This document shows, piece after piece, positions 26,802 to 36,545 of a stretch of DNA of 64,000 nucleotides (positions are counted from its first letter, which is position 1; every line of letters starts with the position of its first letter). The DNA is from Lachnospira multipara ATCC 19207 (GTDB lineage Bacteria > Bacillota > Clostridia > Lachnospirales > Lachnospiraceae). The notes under the pieces are model-generated. The model did no database searches, was not told where the DNA came from, and worked only from the letters and a program-made list of their open reading frames with translations. The translations under genes were made by a program, and so were the position numbers. Where the stretch lies: the NCBI RefSeq assembly GCF_000424105.1, contig NZ_AUJG01000002.1, forward strand, positions 302,036 to 366,035. The letters are read 5' to 3'.

Positions 26802-27062
26802 TTAAATAACCTTAAAAACGATAATTGCAAGAATAATGCCAATAATACTTGCAACTGTCAGTTTAATCTGAAGAGCAATAGTAAAAATTATAACCCCTAA
26901 ATCAATAGTAGTTAAATTTCCATCTACTGTTCCAATTGTTTGTCCGTAGCTTAGCCAAGAAATTCCAGGAACCCCTTTTGCAGCTTCAGCTACCAAACCG
27001 CCAAGTACTATCCCAATAATAATAAACAGTAACAATAACCAGCCATTTTTATACTTAGCCAT
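26802..27062 (-). CDS. DUF4321 small membrane protein
   Basis: This 86-residue protein has two hydrophobic helices (about residues 8-28 and 55-84) and a short outer loop with VPGISWLSYGQTIGT. It matches the pattern of the DUF4321 family, often found beside radC and mreB in Clostridia. Function unknown; its position suggests a tie to envelope growth. Start has AGAGGGGGAT upstream. Confidence 0.85.
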   Translation of the reverse strand: MAKYKNGWLLLLFIIIGIVLGGLVAEAAKGVPGISWLSYGQTIGTVDGNLTTIDLGVIIFTIALQIKLTVASIIGIILAIIVFKVI

Positions 27063-27110
27063 TATATCCCCCTCTTTAGAATAATTTTCTTGATTACAAA
27101 ATCACTTAAA

Positions 27111-27154
27111 ATTATAGCACAGAACTATTTTAGCATAAATAGGGGGATTTTCAA
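27111..27154 (-). promoter_or_regulatory. promoter candidates for the DUF4321-radC-mre unit
   Basis: Two overlapping candidates on the minus strand: TTGAAA (27154-27149), 16 bases, TAAAAT (27132-27127); and a TATAAT (27116-27111) with a poor -35 (TTTATG) at 17 bases. Confidence 0.45.
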
Positions 27155-27178
27155 GCACAATACTAATTTAAAACTTAT

Positions 27179-28456
27179 TTAAATGTTAAAAAGACCAGCC
27201 TTAAACATCTCATTAGCACTCATCATAATACCAAGTTTAGCATGATACCATGTTAAGCCACCCTGGAAAAATACAAGGTATGGTTCCTTTAGTGGGCCAT
27301 CTGCACTAAGCTCAATAGATGAACCCTGAACGAAAGCGCCGGCAGCCATAATAACATCTGAATCATAACCTGGCATTGCCCATGGCTCTGGTGTTAAGAA
27401 GCTATCTACTGGAGCAGCCATCTGAATACCCTTACAGAAAGCAAGTAAGCCCTCCTTAGAACCAAGCTCTACATTCTGAATAATATCATATCTATCTTCG
27501 CTTGCTGTCGGTCTACACTTAAAGCCTGCCTTCTCGTAAACATTTGCAGCAAAAATCGCACCTTTAAGAGCGCCTGCTACTACTGTTGGAGCAAGGAATA
27601 AGCCCTGATAGAAGCTTTGATTAAGAGTAAGGGAAGCACCAACTTCCTTACCAAGGCCAGGACTAGTTAATCTGTAAGCTGCCTGCTCGATGCATTCCTT
27701 CTTACCAACGATATAACCGCCACAAGGAGCAAGTCCGCCACCTGGGTTCTTAATTAAAGAACCAACGCACATATCAGCTCCAACCTCAGTTGGCTCAATC
27801 TCTTCTACAAATTCACCATAACAGTTATCTACCATACAAATAACTTCTGGCTTAATAGACTTAATAAAGCTAATAAGCTCGCCGATTTGCTCAACAGATA
27901 ATGTAGGTCTTGTAGCATAGCCCTTTGAACGCTGAATTGTAACTAACTTAGTCTTTTCATTAATTGCGGCCTTAATTCCATCAAAATCAAAACTACCATC
28001 CTCAAGTAAATCCACCTGTCTATAGCTAATGCCGTATTCAGCAAGACTTCCCTTAGATTCTCTAATACCAATGATTTCATCCATAGTATCGTAAGGCTTT
28101 CCAACAGGTGATAAAAGCTCATCCCCTGGACGAAGCTGGGAAGCTAGTGCTACATTTAATGCATGTGTACCGCAAGTAATCTGTGGTCTTACAAGAGCAT
28201 CTTCTGCTTTGAAAATGTCAGCATAAATCTCCTCTAATGTATCTCTACCTAAGTCATTATAGCCATAACCTGTTGTTCCAGATAAATGTGCCTCTGAAAC
28301 CTTTGCCTTTTGCATAGCGCTAATAACCTTTAACTGGTTAAATTCTGCAACCTTATCGATTTTCTCAAATCTAGCCTTTAAATCATTCTCTACACTTTCG
28401 CAAAAGTCATAGACCTTTGGGTCGATGTTAAATTCATTACAATATGCTAATTTCAC
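27179..28456 (-). CDS. PLP-dependent methionine gamma-lyase-like protein (aluminium resistance family)
   Basis: This 425-residue fold-type I PLP enzyme belongs to the family long annotated as aluminium resistance or YnbB. Visible are the cofactor-region motifs SGTTGYGYNDLGRDTLEEIY, CGTHALNVALASQLRPGDE, MVDNCYGEFVE (Asp of the PLP ring) and SLIKNPGGGLAPCGGYI with the Schiff-base lysine. The true substrate is not settled by sequence. It is followed on the same strand by DUF4321 and preceded by miaA, a recurring Firmicute pairing. Confidence 0.85.
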   Translation of the reverse strand: MKLAYCNEFNIDPKVYDFCESVENDLKARFEKIDKVAEFNQLKVISAMQKAKVSEAHLSGTTGYGYNDLGRDTLEEIYADIFKAEDALVRPQITCGTHALNVALASQLRPGDELLSPVGKPYDTMDEIIGIRESKGSLAEYGISYRQVDLLEDGSFDFDGIKAAINEKTKLVTIQRSKGYATRPTLSVEQIGELISFIKSIKPEVICMVDNCYGEFVEEIEPTEVGADMCVGSLIKNPGGGLAPCGGYIVGKKECIEQAAYRLTSPGLGKEVGASLTLNQSFYQGLFLAPTVVAGALKGAIFAANVYEKAGFKCRPTASEDRYDIIQNVELGSKEGLLAFCKGIQMAAPVDSFLTPEPWAMPGYDSDVIMAAGAFVQGSSIELSADGPLKEPYLVFFQGGLTWYHAKLGIMMSANEMFKAGLFNI

Positions 28457-28478
28457 GATATTCCTCCAACTAATGCTT

Positions 28479-29438
28479 TTAAATTAATTCTCTATTCTTA
28501 ATTTCAAGCATCATAAAATCAATTATTCTACTAAAGTCGTAATCAAGCTTTCCAATATCTACCCAAAGACAGTCCTTCTCTCGTCTAAACCAAGTAAGCT
28601 GTCTCTTTGCAAACCTTCTTGTATCACGCTTGATTATTTCCTTAGCTTCCTCCAAAGAATACTTGCCATCTAAATAGTCAAGAATCTCTTTGTAACCTAT
28701 GCCCTGCATAGACACAAGGTCTTTAGTGTACCCCATTTTAGCTAATTTTTCAACTTCACTAACAAGGCCATCTAAAAACATCTTGTCCACTCTTTTATCA
28801 ATTCTTTCATAAAGAGCATCTCTATCATCATTTAATACGAAGTAAACATAATTAAAAGGAGAAGTCCTCTGCTTTTGAGTCTCATTATGCTTAGAGAAAA
28901 GCTCCCCTGTCTGATGAAAATACTCCAAAGCCCTAGCAACTCTCTTTACATTATTAGCATGTATACTAGCCGCAGACTCTTTATCCACCTCATCTAACTT
29001 AGCGTGTAGAGCTTCATTTCCATAAGTCTTAGCATATTCATATAAAGAATTTCTATACTCGCTATTATCATCCTCAGTCTTTGTAAACTCCACATCATAT
29101 AAAAGAGCCTGCACATAAAAGCCAGTACCACCAACTACAATAGGAATCTTTCCTTCATGTCTGATTTCTTCAATCGCCTTTAGAGCCATTTCCTTAAAAA
29201 CCATAACATTAAACTCATCCTTAGGATCAAGACAGTCAATTAAGTAATGCTTAACTCCCTCCATCTCTTCCTTTGTAATCTTTGCAGTACCAATATCCAT
29301 GCCCCTATAAACCTGCATAGAATCAGCACTAATAATAGAACCGTTAATGGCCTTTGCAAGCTTTATAGAACTAGAAGTTTTACCAACCGCTGTTGGTCCA
29401 GATATAATTATTAAAGGTTGTTTGTCTTTATTTTCCAT
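28479..29438 (-). CDS. miaA: tRNA dimethylallyltransferase
   Basis: This 319-residue enzyme adds the isopentenyl group to A37 of tRNAs reading U-starting codons. It has P-loop GPTAVGKTSSSIKLA, ADSMQVYRGMDIGTAK, GGTGFYVQALLYD and FAKRQLTWFRRE. MiaB, which completes the same modification, is encoded at 34300, and mutL and mutS lie between, the usual Firmicute miaB-mutS-mutL-miaA order. Confidence 0.97.
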   Translation of the reverse strand: MENKDKQPLIIISGPTAVGKTSSSIKLAKAINGSIISADSMQVYRGMDIGTAKITKEEMEGVKHYLIDCLDPKDEFNVMVFKEMALKAIEEIRHEGKIPIVVGGTGFYVQALLYDVEFTKTEDDNSEYRNSLYEYAKTYGNEALHAKLDEVDKESAASIHANNVKRVARALEYFHQTGELFSKHNETQKQRTSPFNYVYFVLNDDRDALYERIDKRVDKMFLDGLVSEVEKLAKMGYTKDLVSMQGIGYKEILDYLDGKYSLEEAKEIIKRDTRRFAKRQLTWFRREKDCLWVDIGKLDYDFSRIIDFMMLEIKNRELI

Positions 29439-29445
29439 AAATTTA

Positions 29446-31407
29446 TTAACCTACTATTCTCTTAAACTTTCTTTCAATATCATACTTAGTCATAATAATC
29501 AAAGTTGGTCTGCCATGAGGACAATTGTAAGGATTATCAAGAGTCATAAGCTCTGCCATAAGCTCCTCCACCTCATTAATAGACAACTTATTATTACCCT
29601 TAACCGCCGCTTTACAAGACATGGTCGCCACTCTATCCGTAAAAATTTCTGCCTCACCAGACTTATAATCCTCAGTTAAATTATCCAAAATCTCTATAAA
29701 AAGCGCCTTATAATCAAGAGTTGGAAGGCCTGCAGGAATTCCTGTAAGCTTATATTCATTGCCACCAAACTCCTCAATTTCATAGCCCAAGTCCTTAAAG
29801 CGCTTCATATTTTCTTTTAATAACTCCTCTTCTCTCATGTTAAGAGTAAGAATAACCGGAGGCATAATCATCTGTGAAGACATTTCCTTTTCATGCAAAT
29901 GTTTCATAAAACGCTCATATAGCACCTTCTCGTGAGCTGCGTGCTGATCCATCATATAAAACTTATCCCCCAGCTCAAATAACCAGTAAGTCTCAAAGAG
30001 CTGGCCAATAATCCTATACTTTGGCTTATTAGTCTGGGCTAATAATTTATCATCAAAAATGGACATCTGCTCTGAAGTCTTTAGCTTATCATTAACAGCC
30101 TCATACTCCTTTAAATCCTCTTTAATCATTTCATTAGAACGCTTGATTTCAAAAGGCTCAGGAAGTCTTTCCTTATTAATATTAGGCTTAACCTGATTTT
30201 CAATCTCTGCAGCAGATACCTTATCGATTCTTCTCTCCTGATAGTTTGAAGCAAGATTTGAGGAATTATGATTTGAAACACCGTTAGAATTTCCAATTCC
30301 ACGAAAACTAGCCATACCAAATTTAACTTCAGTATCCTTCTTATCATGCTGATTTAGGCTAGCAGCCACAGTCCTTTCTTCCTTCTCACTATTAGGGCCC
30401 ACAGGAACATTTGCTGCAAGCTCCTGAGCCTTTAGGCAAGAAAGCACGCTTGCATATACAAAATTATAGACATAATCATTGTTTGCAAAGCGAAGCTCCA
30501 TCTTTGAAGGATGCACATTTACATCAATAATTTCAGAATTAATTGTAAAATGTATCGCTGTAAATGGATAATTCTTTGGCATTACAAAGCCCTTATAGGC
30601 ATCCTCAATGGCCTTATTAATAATGTTACTTTTAATGTAACGGCCGTTGATGTAATAATTCTCGTAACTTCTATTACCTCTACAAATAAAAGGCTTACAA
30701 ATAAAACCCTTCATGGAAATATCCATGGTCTTTGCATTAATTTCATAAAGATTTGCAGTAATTTCCCTACCATAAACACTATAAATAATGTCCTTTAAAT
30801 TAGTGTTACCAGAAGTGTGCAATTTATTGTTATTATTAGCAATAAATCTAAAAGAAACATCTGGATGTGAAAGGGCTAGGTACTGCATAAGAGAGTTAAT
30901 ATAGCCCCCTTCTGTGTTGGCAGATTTTAAAAATTTACGACGAACTGGAGTATTGTAAAATAAATTTCTTACAACAATTGTTGTACCATCAGGGGCGCCA
31001 ACCTCCTCTAGACTTTTCTCCTTACCGCCTTCTATTACGTAACGATAGCCATTTAGCTTATCCTTAGTCTTAGTAATTAATTCCACCTGAGCCACCGCTG
31101 CAATACTTGCAAGGGCCTCACCTCTAAAGCCAAGAGAAGATACGCTAATTAAATCTTCAATAGACTTTATCTTACTTGTGGCATGTCTAAGAAAGGCCGT
31201 TGGAATCTCATCTCCGTTAATACCACTGCCGTTATCAGTTACTCTTATAAAACTAATTCCGCCTTCTTTAATTTCTACTGTAATTGCGCTTGCTCCGGCA
31301 TCGATAGCATTTTCAACAAGCTCCTTAACAATAGACTGAGGTCTATCAACTACTTCACCAGCTGCAATCTTGTTAATTGTAGCCTGATCTAGCATCTTAA
31401 TTGGCAT
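29446..31407 (-). CDS. mutL: DNA mismatch repair protein MutL (endonuclease type)
   Basis: This 653-residue protein has the GHKL ATPase N-terminus (NKIAAGEVVDRPQSIVKELV, DNGSG, TSKI, GFRGEAL) and a C-terminal domain with the nuclease motif DQHAAHEKVLYERF and the zinc-site motif CPHGRP. The endonuclease motif is expected where MutH is absent. GGGAGGGA precedes the ATG. MutS is upstream, separated by a structured 210-base gap. Confidence 0.97.
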   Translation of the reverse strand: MPIKMLDQATINKIAAGEVVDRPQSIVKELVENAIDAGASAITVEIKEGGISFIRVTDNGSGINGDEIPTAFLRHATSKIKSIEDLISVSSLGFRGEALASIAAVAQVELITKTKDKLNGYRYVIEGGKEKSLEEVGAPDGTTIVVRNLFYNTPVRRKFLKSANTEGGYINSLMQYLALSHPDVSFRFIANNNNKLHTSGNTNLKDIIYSVYGREITANLYEINAKTMDISMKGFICKPFICRGNRSYENYYINGRYIKSNIINKAIEDAYKGFVMPKNYPFTAIHFTINSEIIDVNVHPSKMELRFANNDYVYNFVYASVLSCLKAQELAANVPVGPNSEKEERTVAASLNQHDKKDTEVKFGMASFRGIGNSNGVSNHNSSNLASNYQERRIDKVSAAEIENQVKPNINKERLPEPFEIKRSNEMIKEDLKEYEAVNDKLKTSEQMSIFDDKLLAQTNKPKYRIIGQLFETYWLFELGDKFYMMDQHAAHEKVLYERFMKHLHEKEMSSQMIMPPVILTLNMREEELLKENMKRFKDLGYEIEEFGGNEYKLTGIPAGLPTLDYKALFIEILDNLTEDYKSGEAEIFTDRVATMSCKAAVKGNNKLSINEVEELMAELMTLDNPYNCPHGRPTLIIMTKYDIERKFKRIVG

Positions 31408-31451
31408 ATTATCCCTCCCAACTTTAGCCTTAATTTATGTCTTTTTTAGTA

Positions 31452-31611
31452 AAGCGGACATTCGGAATCCGCTTCGCTACTTCCTCATGAACGCAGTGGC
31501 ACTTTGTGCCACCTGTCAGAAGGGGCTTTAACCCCTTCTGACACTAGTAAGCTTTATACCCCCGCTTAAAGCTTACGCTTTTGAAGCGGGGGATTGCTTA
31601 CACTGCGTTCA
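31452..31611. repeat. GC-rich multi-hairpin element between mutS and mutL
   Basis: About 160 bases hold nested inverted repeats: AAGCGGA/TCCGCTT (31452-31474); an outer 11-bp stem TGAACGCAGTG/CACTGCGTTCA (31488-31498 and 31601-31611); GTGGCAC/GTGCCAC (31496-31512); a 12-bp stem TGTCAGAAGGGG/CCCCTTCTGACA (31514-31543); CCCCCGCTT/AAGCGGGGG (31559-31592). GTAAGCTTTA (31547-31556) can pair either with TAAAGCTTAC (31567-31576) or, in part, with GCTTAC (31596-31601), and these folds exclude each other. Base composition is far richer in G+C than the flanking genes. No U-tract ends it on the minus strand until the last small hairpin. Confidence 0.85.
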
Positions 31612-31617
31612 AAAATT

Positions 31618-34272
31618 CTACCATCTATTCTTTAACTTGCCCTGTAGCTTGTAGAGCTCATTAAGGGCATCAATAGGTGTCATATTAGTTATATCAAGAT
31701 TTCTTAAATCATCTAAAATGTCATTATCTGGAACCGCATCAAATAGTGTCATCTGTCTTACATCAAGGTCAGACACGCTCTTATACTCTTCTCCAATCTT
31801 AGAGCTTTGCTTTGAATACTGAGCAATATCCTTAGCCTTCATGGAAATGTCTGCATTGCTAAGTTCAAGTACTAATTCCTTAGCTCTATCAAGTACTGTT
31901 TCAGGAACTCCTGCAAGTCTTGCCACCTGAATACCATAACTCTTATCCGCGCCGCCCTTTACAATCTTTCTAAGGAATACTATATCATCTCCCTTTTCCT
32001 TAACGGCAATGCAAAGATTCTTAACACCTGCTAGAGACCCTTCAAGTTCAGTAAGCTCATGATAATGAGTTGCAAAAAGTGTCTTAGCACCTAGAATCTT
32101 AGTATTAGCAATGTGCTCAACTACAGCCCAAGCAATACTTAGTCCATCAAAGGTAGAAGTACCACGGCCAATCTCATCTAGAATAATAAGACTGTTTTTA
32201 GTAGCATTTCGTAAAATGTTGGCAACCTCTGTCATCTCCACCATGAAGGTAGACTGTCCACTAGCCAAATCATCTGATGCACCAACTCTTGTAAAGATTC
32301 TATCTACTAGGCAAATGTTAGCAGAACTTGCAGGTACAAAAGAACCAGTTTGTGCAAGCAAGCAAATAAGAGCTGTCTGTCTCATATATGTAGACTTACC
32401 AGCCATATTAGGACCCGTTATAATTGCCACTCTATTGGCGTTATTATCAAGATATGTATCATTTGAAACAAACATATCTCCTGAAATCATCTTCTCAACC
32501 ACTGGATGTCTACCATCCTTAATATCAATGATTCCCTTTTCATTAATTCTAGGTCTTGTAAAGTTATTATTTACTGCAACCACTGATAGAGAAGCAAATA
32601 CATCAATCATTGCCACTGCTCTTGCAGTCTTTTGAATACGTAAAACCTCTCCTGCAATCTTATCTCTAACCTCAACAAATAAGTCATATTCTAGAGAATA
32701 CAGCTTATCTTCAGCCCCAAGAATCATATCTTCAAGCTTCTTTAACTCATCCATTGTATAACGCTCAGCATTAGTTAAAGTCTGCTTTCTAACCCAGTTA
32801 TCAGGAACTAAAGACTTAAAGGAATTAGTAACCTCTAAGTAATAACCAAAAACCTTATTGTATTTAATACGTAAGTTCTTAATGCCTGTTGCCTCACGTT
32901 CACGCTCTTCTATAGCTGAAAGCATATCCTTACCGTTAATCTTCGCATTTTTTAACTCATCAACTTCAGCAGAATAGCCATCCTTAATAAGTCCACCATC
33001 ACGCATAGCAATTGGTGGATCATCAATAATAGCTGCTGAAATTAAATTGTATAAATCAGACAAATCATCTAATTCATTAAAATATTCTTTGAATAAATCA
33101 GACTTAAATCCTCCAATAATTCTCTTAATATGAGGTAACATTTCCAAAGAATTCTTAAAAGCAATTAAGTCTCTTGGATTAGCTGAATGACAACTAATCT
33201 TAGTCATGATTCGCTCTAAATCATAGATAGGATTTAGATATTCTCTAAGCTCTTCCCTATCAATGGCATGATTATTAAGCTCCTCAATAGCATCCTGTCT
33301 TCTAATAATTTCTTCTTTATTAATAAGAGGCTGCTCAATTAAAAGTCGAAGGGATCTAGCACCCATTGCAGTCTTAGTCTTATCAAGTACCCAAAGAAGA
33401 GAACCCTTCTTTTGCTTCTCTCTCATGGTCTCAACCAATTCAAGGTTTCTTCTTGATGAAGAATCGATAAGCATATATTTTCCTGTAGTATAAGGAACTA
33501 GATTAGTAATATGTGAAAGCTCTGTCTTTTGAGTCTCTTTTAGGTAGACAAGAAGGGAGCCTGCAGCATTAATTCCAACAGTTAAGTCAGCAAGACCAAG
33601 ACCTGTAAGGTCAGTCACATGAAAATGTTCCTCTATGGTTCTCTTTGCTGTATCATCATCAAAATACCAATTATCAAGAGTTGATACAGAAATATTTAAC
33701 TTATCACAAACTGTATTAATATCAATTCCTGACATTAAAAAATACTCATTAATAATGATTTCTGATGGAGTAAATTTATTAATTTCATCAATTAAAGCAG
33801 AGCCAGTTGTTAGCTCTGTTACAAAGAATTCTCCTGTAGAATAATCTACTAAAGACACTCCTAATTTCTCACCAAGATAAAAAATACTCATAGTGTAATT
33901 ATTCTTAGTTTCATCAAGAGCACTAGATTCAATATTAGTACCAGGCGTTACAACCCTGATAACCTCTCGCTTAACAAGACCCTTTGCAGTTTTAGGATCT
34001 TCTACCTGTTCACCAATGGCCACCTTGTGACCATTAGCTACAAGTCTATTAATATAGCCTTCGGCAGCATGGAAAGGGATACCACACATAGGTGCCCTTT
34101 CCTCCTGTCCGCAATCTTTTCCTGTAAGAGTTAACTCAAGCTCTTTTGATACCTGAATGGCATCGTCAAAAAACATTTCATAGAAATCGCCTAATCGATA
34201 AAAAAGAATACAATCCTTATATTCTTCCTTAGTCTTTAGATATTGTTGCATCATCGGTGAATATTCAGCCAT
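31618..34272 (-). CDS. mutS: DNA mismatch repair protein MutS
   Basis: This 884-residue, full-length MutS begins EYSPMMQQYLKTKEEYKDCI with the mismatch-contact DFYEMFFDDA, and has Walker A GPNMAGKSTYMRQ, Walker B LIILDEIGRGTSTFDG and THYHELT. It recognises base mismatches and hands over to MutL. GGAGGAGAAGAA precedes the ATG. It lies between miaB and mutL. Confidence 0.98.
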   Translation of the reverse strand: MAEYSPMMQQYLKTKEEYKDCILFYRLGDFYEMFFDDAIQVSKELELTLTGKDCGQEERAPMCGIPFHAAEGYINRLVANGHKVAIGEQVEDPKTAKGLVKREVIRVVTPGTNIESSALDETKNNYTMSIFYLGEKLGVSLVDYSTGEFFVTELTTGSALIDEINKFTPSEIIINEYFLMSGIDINTVCDKLNISVSTLDNWYFDDDTAKRTIEEHFHVTDLTGLGLADLTVGINAAGSLLVYLKETQKTELSHITNLVPYTTGKYMLIDSSSRRNLELVETMREKQKKGSLLWVLDKTKTAMGARSLRLLIEQPLINKEEIIRRQDAIEELNNHAIDREELREYLNPIYDLERIMTKISCHSANPRDLIAFKNSLEMLPHIKRIIGGFKSDLFKEYFNELDDLSDLYNLISAAIIDDPPIAMRDGGLIKDGYSAEVDELKNAKINGKDMLSAIEEREREATGIKNLRIKYNKVFGYYLEVTNSFKSLVPDNWVRKQTLTNAERYTMDELKKLEDMILGAEDKLYSLEYDLFVEVRDKIAGEVLRIQKTARAVAMIDVFASLSVVAVNNNFTRPRINEKGIIDIKDGRHPVVEKMISGDMFVSNDTYLDNNANRVAIITGPNMAGKSTYMRQTALICLLAQTGSFVPASSANICLVDRIFTRVGASDDLASGQSTFMVEMTEVANILRNATKNSLIILDEIGRGTSTFDGLSIAWAVVEHIANTKILGAKTLFATHYHELTELEGSLAGVKNLCIAVKEKGDDIVFLRKIVKGGADKSYGIQVARLAGVPETVLDRAKELVLELSNADISMKAKDIAQYSKQSSKIGEEYKSVSDLDVRQMTLFDAVPDNDILDDLRNLDITNMTPIDALNELYKLQGKLKNRW

Positions 34273-34299
34273 TTCTTCTCCTCCATTTTTTATTTGTGC

Positions 34300-35769
34300 T
34301 TAAACTAACTCGCCCATGTAATAAAAGCCCTTGCATTCCACAAGTTTAACATCCACAAGGGAACCAATTAAGGATGCATCTCCCTTAAAGTGAACTAAGA
34401 TGTTATTAGTCATACGGCCTGTTACCATGCCCTCTTCGTGATCATCAAGTCCTTCAACAAGTACTCTTGCTGTCTGGCCTTCAAATCTCTTACTGTTCTT
34501 ATGACAAACTTCATCTACCACTTCAAGTAAGCGGTTAAATCTATCCTTAACCACATCCTCTGGCACCTGTTCTTCAAACTTGGCAGCAGGTGTACCTGTT
34601 CTTTTTGAGTAAATAAATGTGTAAGCACTGTCGTAATTTGCCTTACGTACCACGTCAAGAGTTTCAAGGAAATCTTCTTCTGTCTCACCTGGGAAACCAA
34701 CAATAATATCAGTTGTAAATGAAACATTAGGAAGCTTAGCTCTAATTCTATCAATTAATGATAAATACTCTTCCTTAGTGTAACGTCTGTTCATCTTCTT
34801 TAGAAGTCTTGTACTACCACTCTGCACTGGCATATGGAAGTGGTTACAAATCTTAGTAGATTTTGAACAGACTTCAATAACATCATCACCAAAATCAGAT
34901 GGGTATGGTGTCATAAATCTAATTCTCTCTAAACCTTCAATCTTATCAATTTCAGCTAAAAGGTTTGCAAATGTAACATCATCATCAAGTCCCTTGCCAT
35001 ATGAGTTTACATTTTGTCCAAGAAGCATAACTTCCTTAACGCCATCTGCTACAAGGTGCTCGATTTCTCTTACAATTTCCTTAGGTTCACGACTCTTTTC
35101 TCTACCACGAACATAAGGCACGATACAATAAGTACAGAACTTATCGCAGCCATACATAATATTAACGCCAGACTTAAATGGGAACTTTCTCTCTACAGGT
35201 AAATTTTCTACAATTTCATTAGTATCCTGTCTAATGTCAACAACCTGCTTATTAGTTGTGATTCTTTCATAAATAAGCTGTGCTAACTCATAGATATTAA
35301 ATGTACCAAATACAATATCTACAAATCTATATGACTTCTTAATCTTTTCAACTACCTCTGGCTCCTGCATCATACAACCGCAAAGAGCAATAAGCATATG
35401 AGGCTTCTTTCTCTTTAAGCCACGTAACTGACCTAATCTACCATAAACTCTTAAGTTGGCATTCTCTCTAACTGTACATGTATTATATAAAACAAAATCG
35501 GCCTTAGTTTCATCATCTGTTTCCACAAAGCCAATTTCCTTTAAAATTCCTAGTAATTTCTCTGAGTCTCTTGCATTCATCTGGCAACCAAATGTATTAA
35601 TGCAAGCGTAAAGTGGTCTGCCAAGTCTATTCTTTAAATCCATAATATACTCTTGGCACTTTCCAATATATTCTATCTGAACTGAAAGCTCTTCGCTGCT
35701 TTCAACTGCTTCCTTAATTTTCTGAACTGGTTTAATCTTATCTAATTCCTTTTTAATTTCCGTATTCAT
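34300..35769 (-). CDS. miaB: tRNA-2-methylthio-N6-dimethylallyladenosine synthase
   Basis: This 489-residue radical-SAM methylthiotransferase has an N-terminal UPF0004 domain with the first cluster cysteines (NTFGCQMNARDSEKLLG, TCTVRENA, ALCGCMMQ), the radical-SAM motif CDKFCTYCIVPYVRGREKSR and a C-terminal TRAM domain. An N-terminal extension of about 55 residues precedes the first domain. It completes the MiaA-initiated tRNA modification. Confidence 0.96.
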   Translation of the reverse strand: MNTEIKKELDKIKPVQKIKEAVESSEELSVQIEYIGKCQEYIMDLKNRLGRPLYACINTFGCQMNARDSEKLLGILKEIGFVETDDETKADFVLYNTCTVRENANLRVYGRLGQLRGLKRKKPHMLIALCGCMMQEPEVVEKIKKSYRFVDIVFGTFNIYELAQLIYERITTNKQVVDIRQDTNEIVENLPVERKFPFKSGVNIMYGCDKFCTYCIVPYVRGREKSREPKEIVREIEHLVADGVKEVMLLGQNVNSYGKGLDDDVTFANLLAEIDKIEGLERIRFMTPYPSDFGDDVIEVCSKSTKICNHFHMPVQSGSTRLLKKMNRRYTKEEYLSLIDRIRAKLPNVSFTTDIIVGFPGETEEDFLETLDVVRKANYDSAYTFIYSKRTGTPAAKFEEQVPEDVVKDRFNRLLEVVDEVCHKNSKRFEGQTARVLVEGLDDHEEGMVTGRMTNNILVHFKGDASLIGSLVDVKLVECKGFYYMGELV

Positions 35770-35780
35770 AAAAATATCCT

Positions 35781-36359
35781 TTACTTACAATTTATTATTT
35801 CTTTTTCAGTAATAACCTTGTCTACATCTATATCAAATTCATTTGCTATTAATTCATCTACAAGCTGAAATTCAAAACTAAGGGCAACTTTTAAAAGCTT
35901 AGGATTAACTCTTGCATTAAATCTGTCATAAAATCCGCCGCCATAACCTAACCTATGTCCTTTTTTATCAAAAGAAAGACCGGGCATTATAATGCAAAAG
36001 CTATCATCAATACTAGCTTCATCAAGCTCTTCTAAATTTAGTTTTGGCTCTAAAATCTTCATGCACCCTGGCTCTAAATCTTCTAAGCTATTTATCTTAA
36101 AAAATCTCATAAGTCCCTGGCCTAAATCCACTACACGAGGCACATATACATTAACGCCTGCCTCAAAAAATTTTAGAATTAATTTTCTTGTATCAACTTC
36201 CACATTAGTACTTACATAGATAAGTACATTTTTTACAAAAGCCAATTCCTCTAATTTAAAGAGATTGTCCGCTATTCTATCGCTTAAACTAGCTAATTCT
36301 TTTTTTGAAAATGTGTTTCTTCTTTCTTTAATTAACTTCCTTAGCTCTGTCTTTTCCAT
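35781..36359 (-). CDS. 5-formyltetrahydrofolate cyclo-ligase
   Basis: This 192-residue enzyme (YgfA/FthC/MTHFS family) starts EKTELRKLIKERR and has the family motif GHRLGYGGGFYDRF near residue 130. It turns 5-formyl-THF and ATP into 5,10-methenyl-THF. It ends 11 bases before miaB; its upstream gap is filled by a multi-hairpin element. The ribosome binding site is weak. Confidence 0.92.
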   Translation of the reverse strand: MEKTELRKLIKERRNTFSKKELASLSDRIADNLFKLEELAFVKNVLIYVSTNVEVDTRKLILKFFEAGVNVYVPRVVDLGQGLMRFFKINSLEDLEPGCMKILEPKLNLEELDEASIDDSFCIIMPGLSFDKKGHRLGYGGGFYDRFNARVNPKLLKVALSFEFQLVDELIANEFDIDVDKVITEKEIINCK

Positions 36360-36410
36360 GTTCTAGTTACCTATTCTTAGTCCAAATCCCTAGCCTAAAT
36401 TCTAAATTGT

Positions 36411-36537
36411 CAAGACTCGCTCGCGAGTCTTGCGCGCCGGATTCGGGTCTGCTTCAGCAGACAAATTCCTGTCCGAATCCGTGCGCATCCTCGCGGAGCG
36501 TTTAACTCAGTCGGAGCTTGTACTCCGACTGAGTTAA
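36411..36537. repeat. GC-rich multi-hairpin element between the DUF896 and FTHF cyclo-ligase genes
   Basis: Three neighbouring palindromic units: CAAGACTCG/CGAGTCTTG (36411-36432); a 13-bp arm pair around CGGATTCGG/CCGAATCCG (36434-36486, one bulge) that encloses GTCTGC/GCAGAC (36447-36462); and a 15-bp stem TTAACTCAGTCGGAG/CTCCGACTGAGTTAA (36502-36537). None is followed by a U-tract on either strand, so they are not ordinary terminators. Composition is much more GC-rich than the neighbours, and the style resembles the mutS-mutL element although the sequences differ. Confidence 0.85.
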
Positions 36538-36545
36538 GTCCAAAC

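Noticed and set aside
32111..32635. 174-residue plus-strand frame opposite mutS
   Set aside because: It mirrors the conserved MutS ATPase region and has no independent support.
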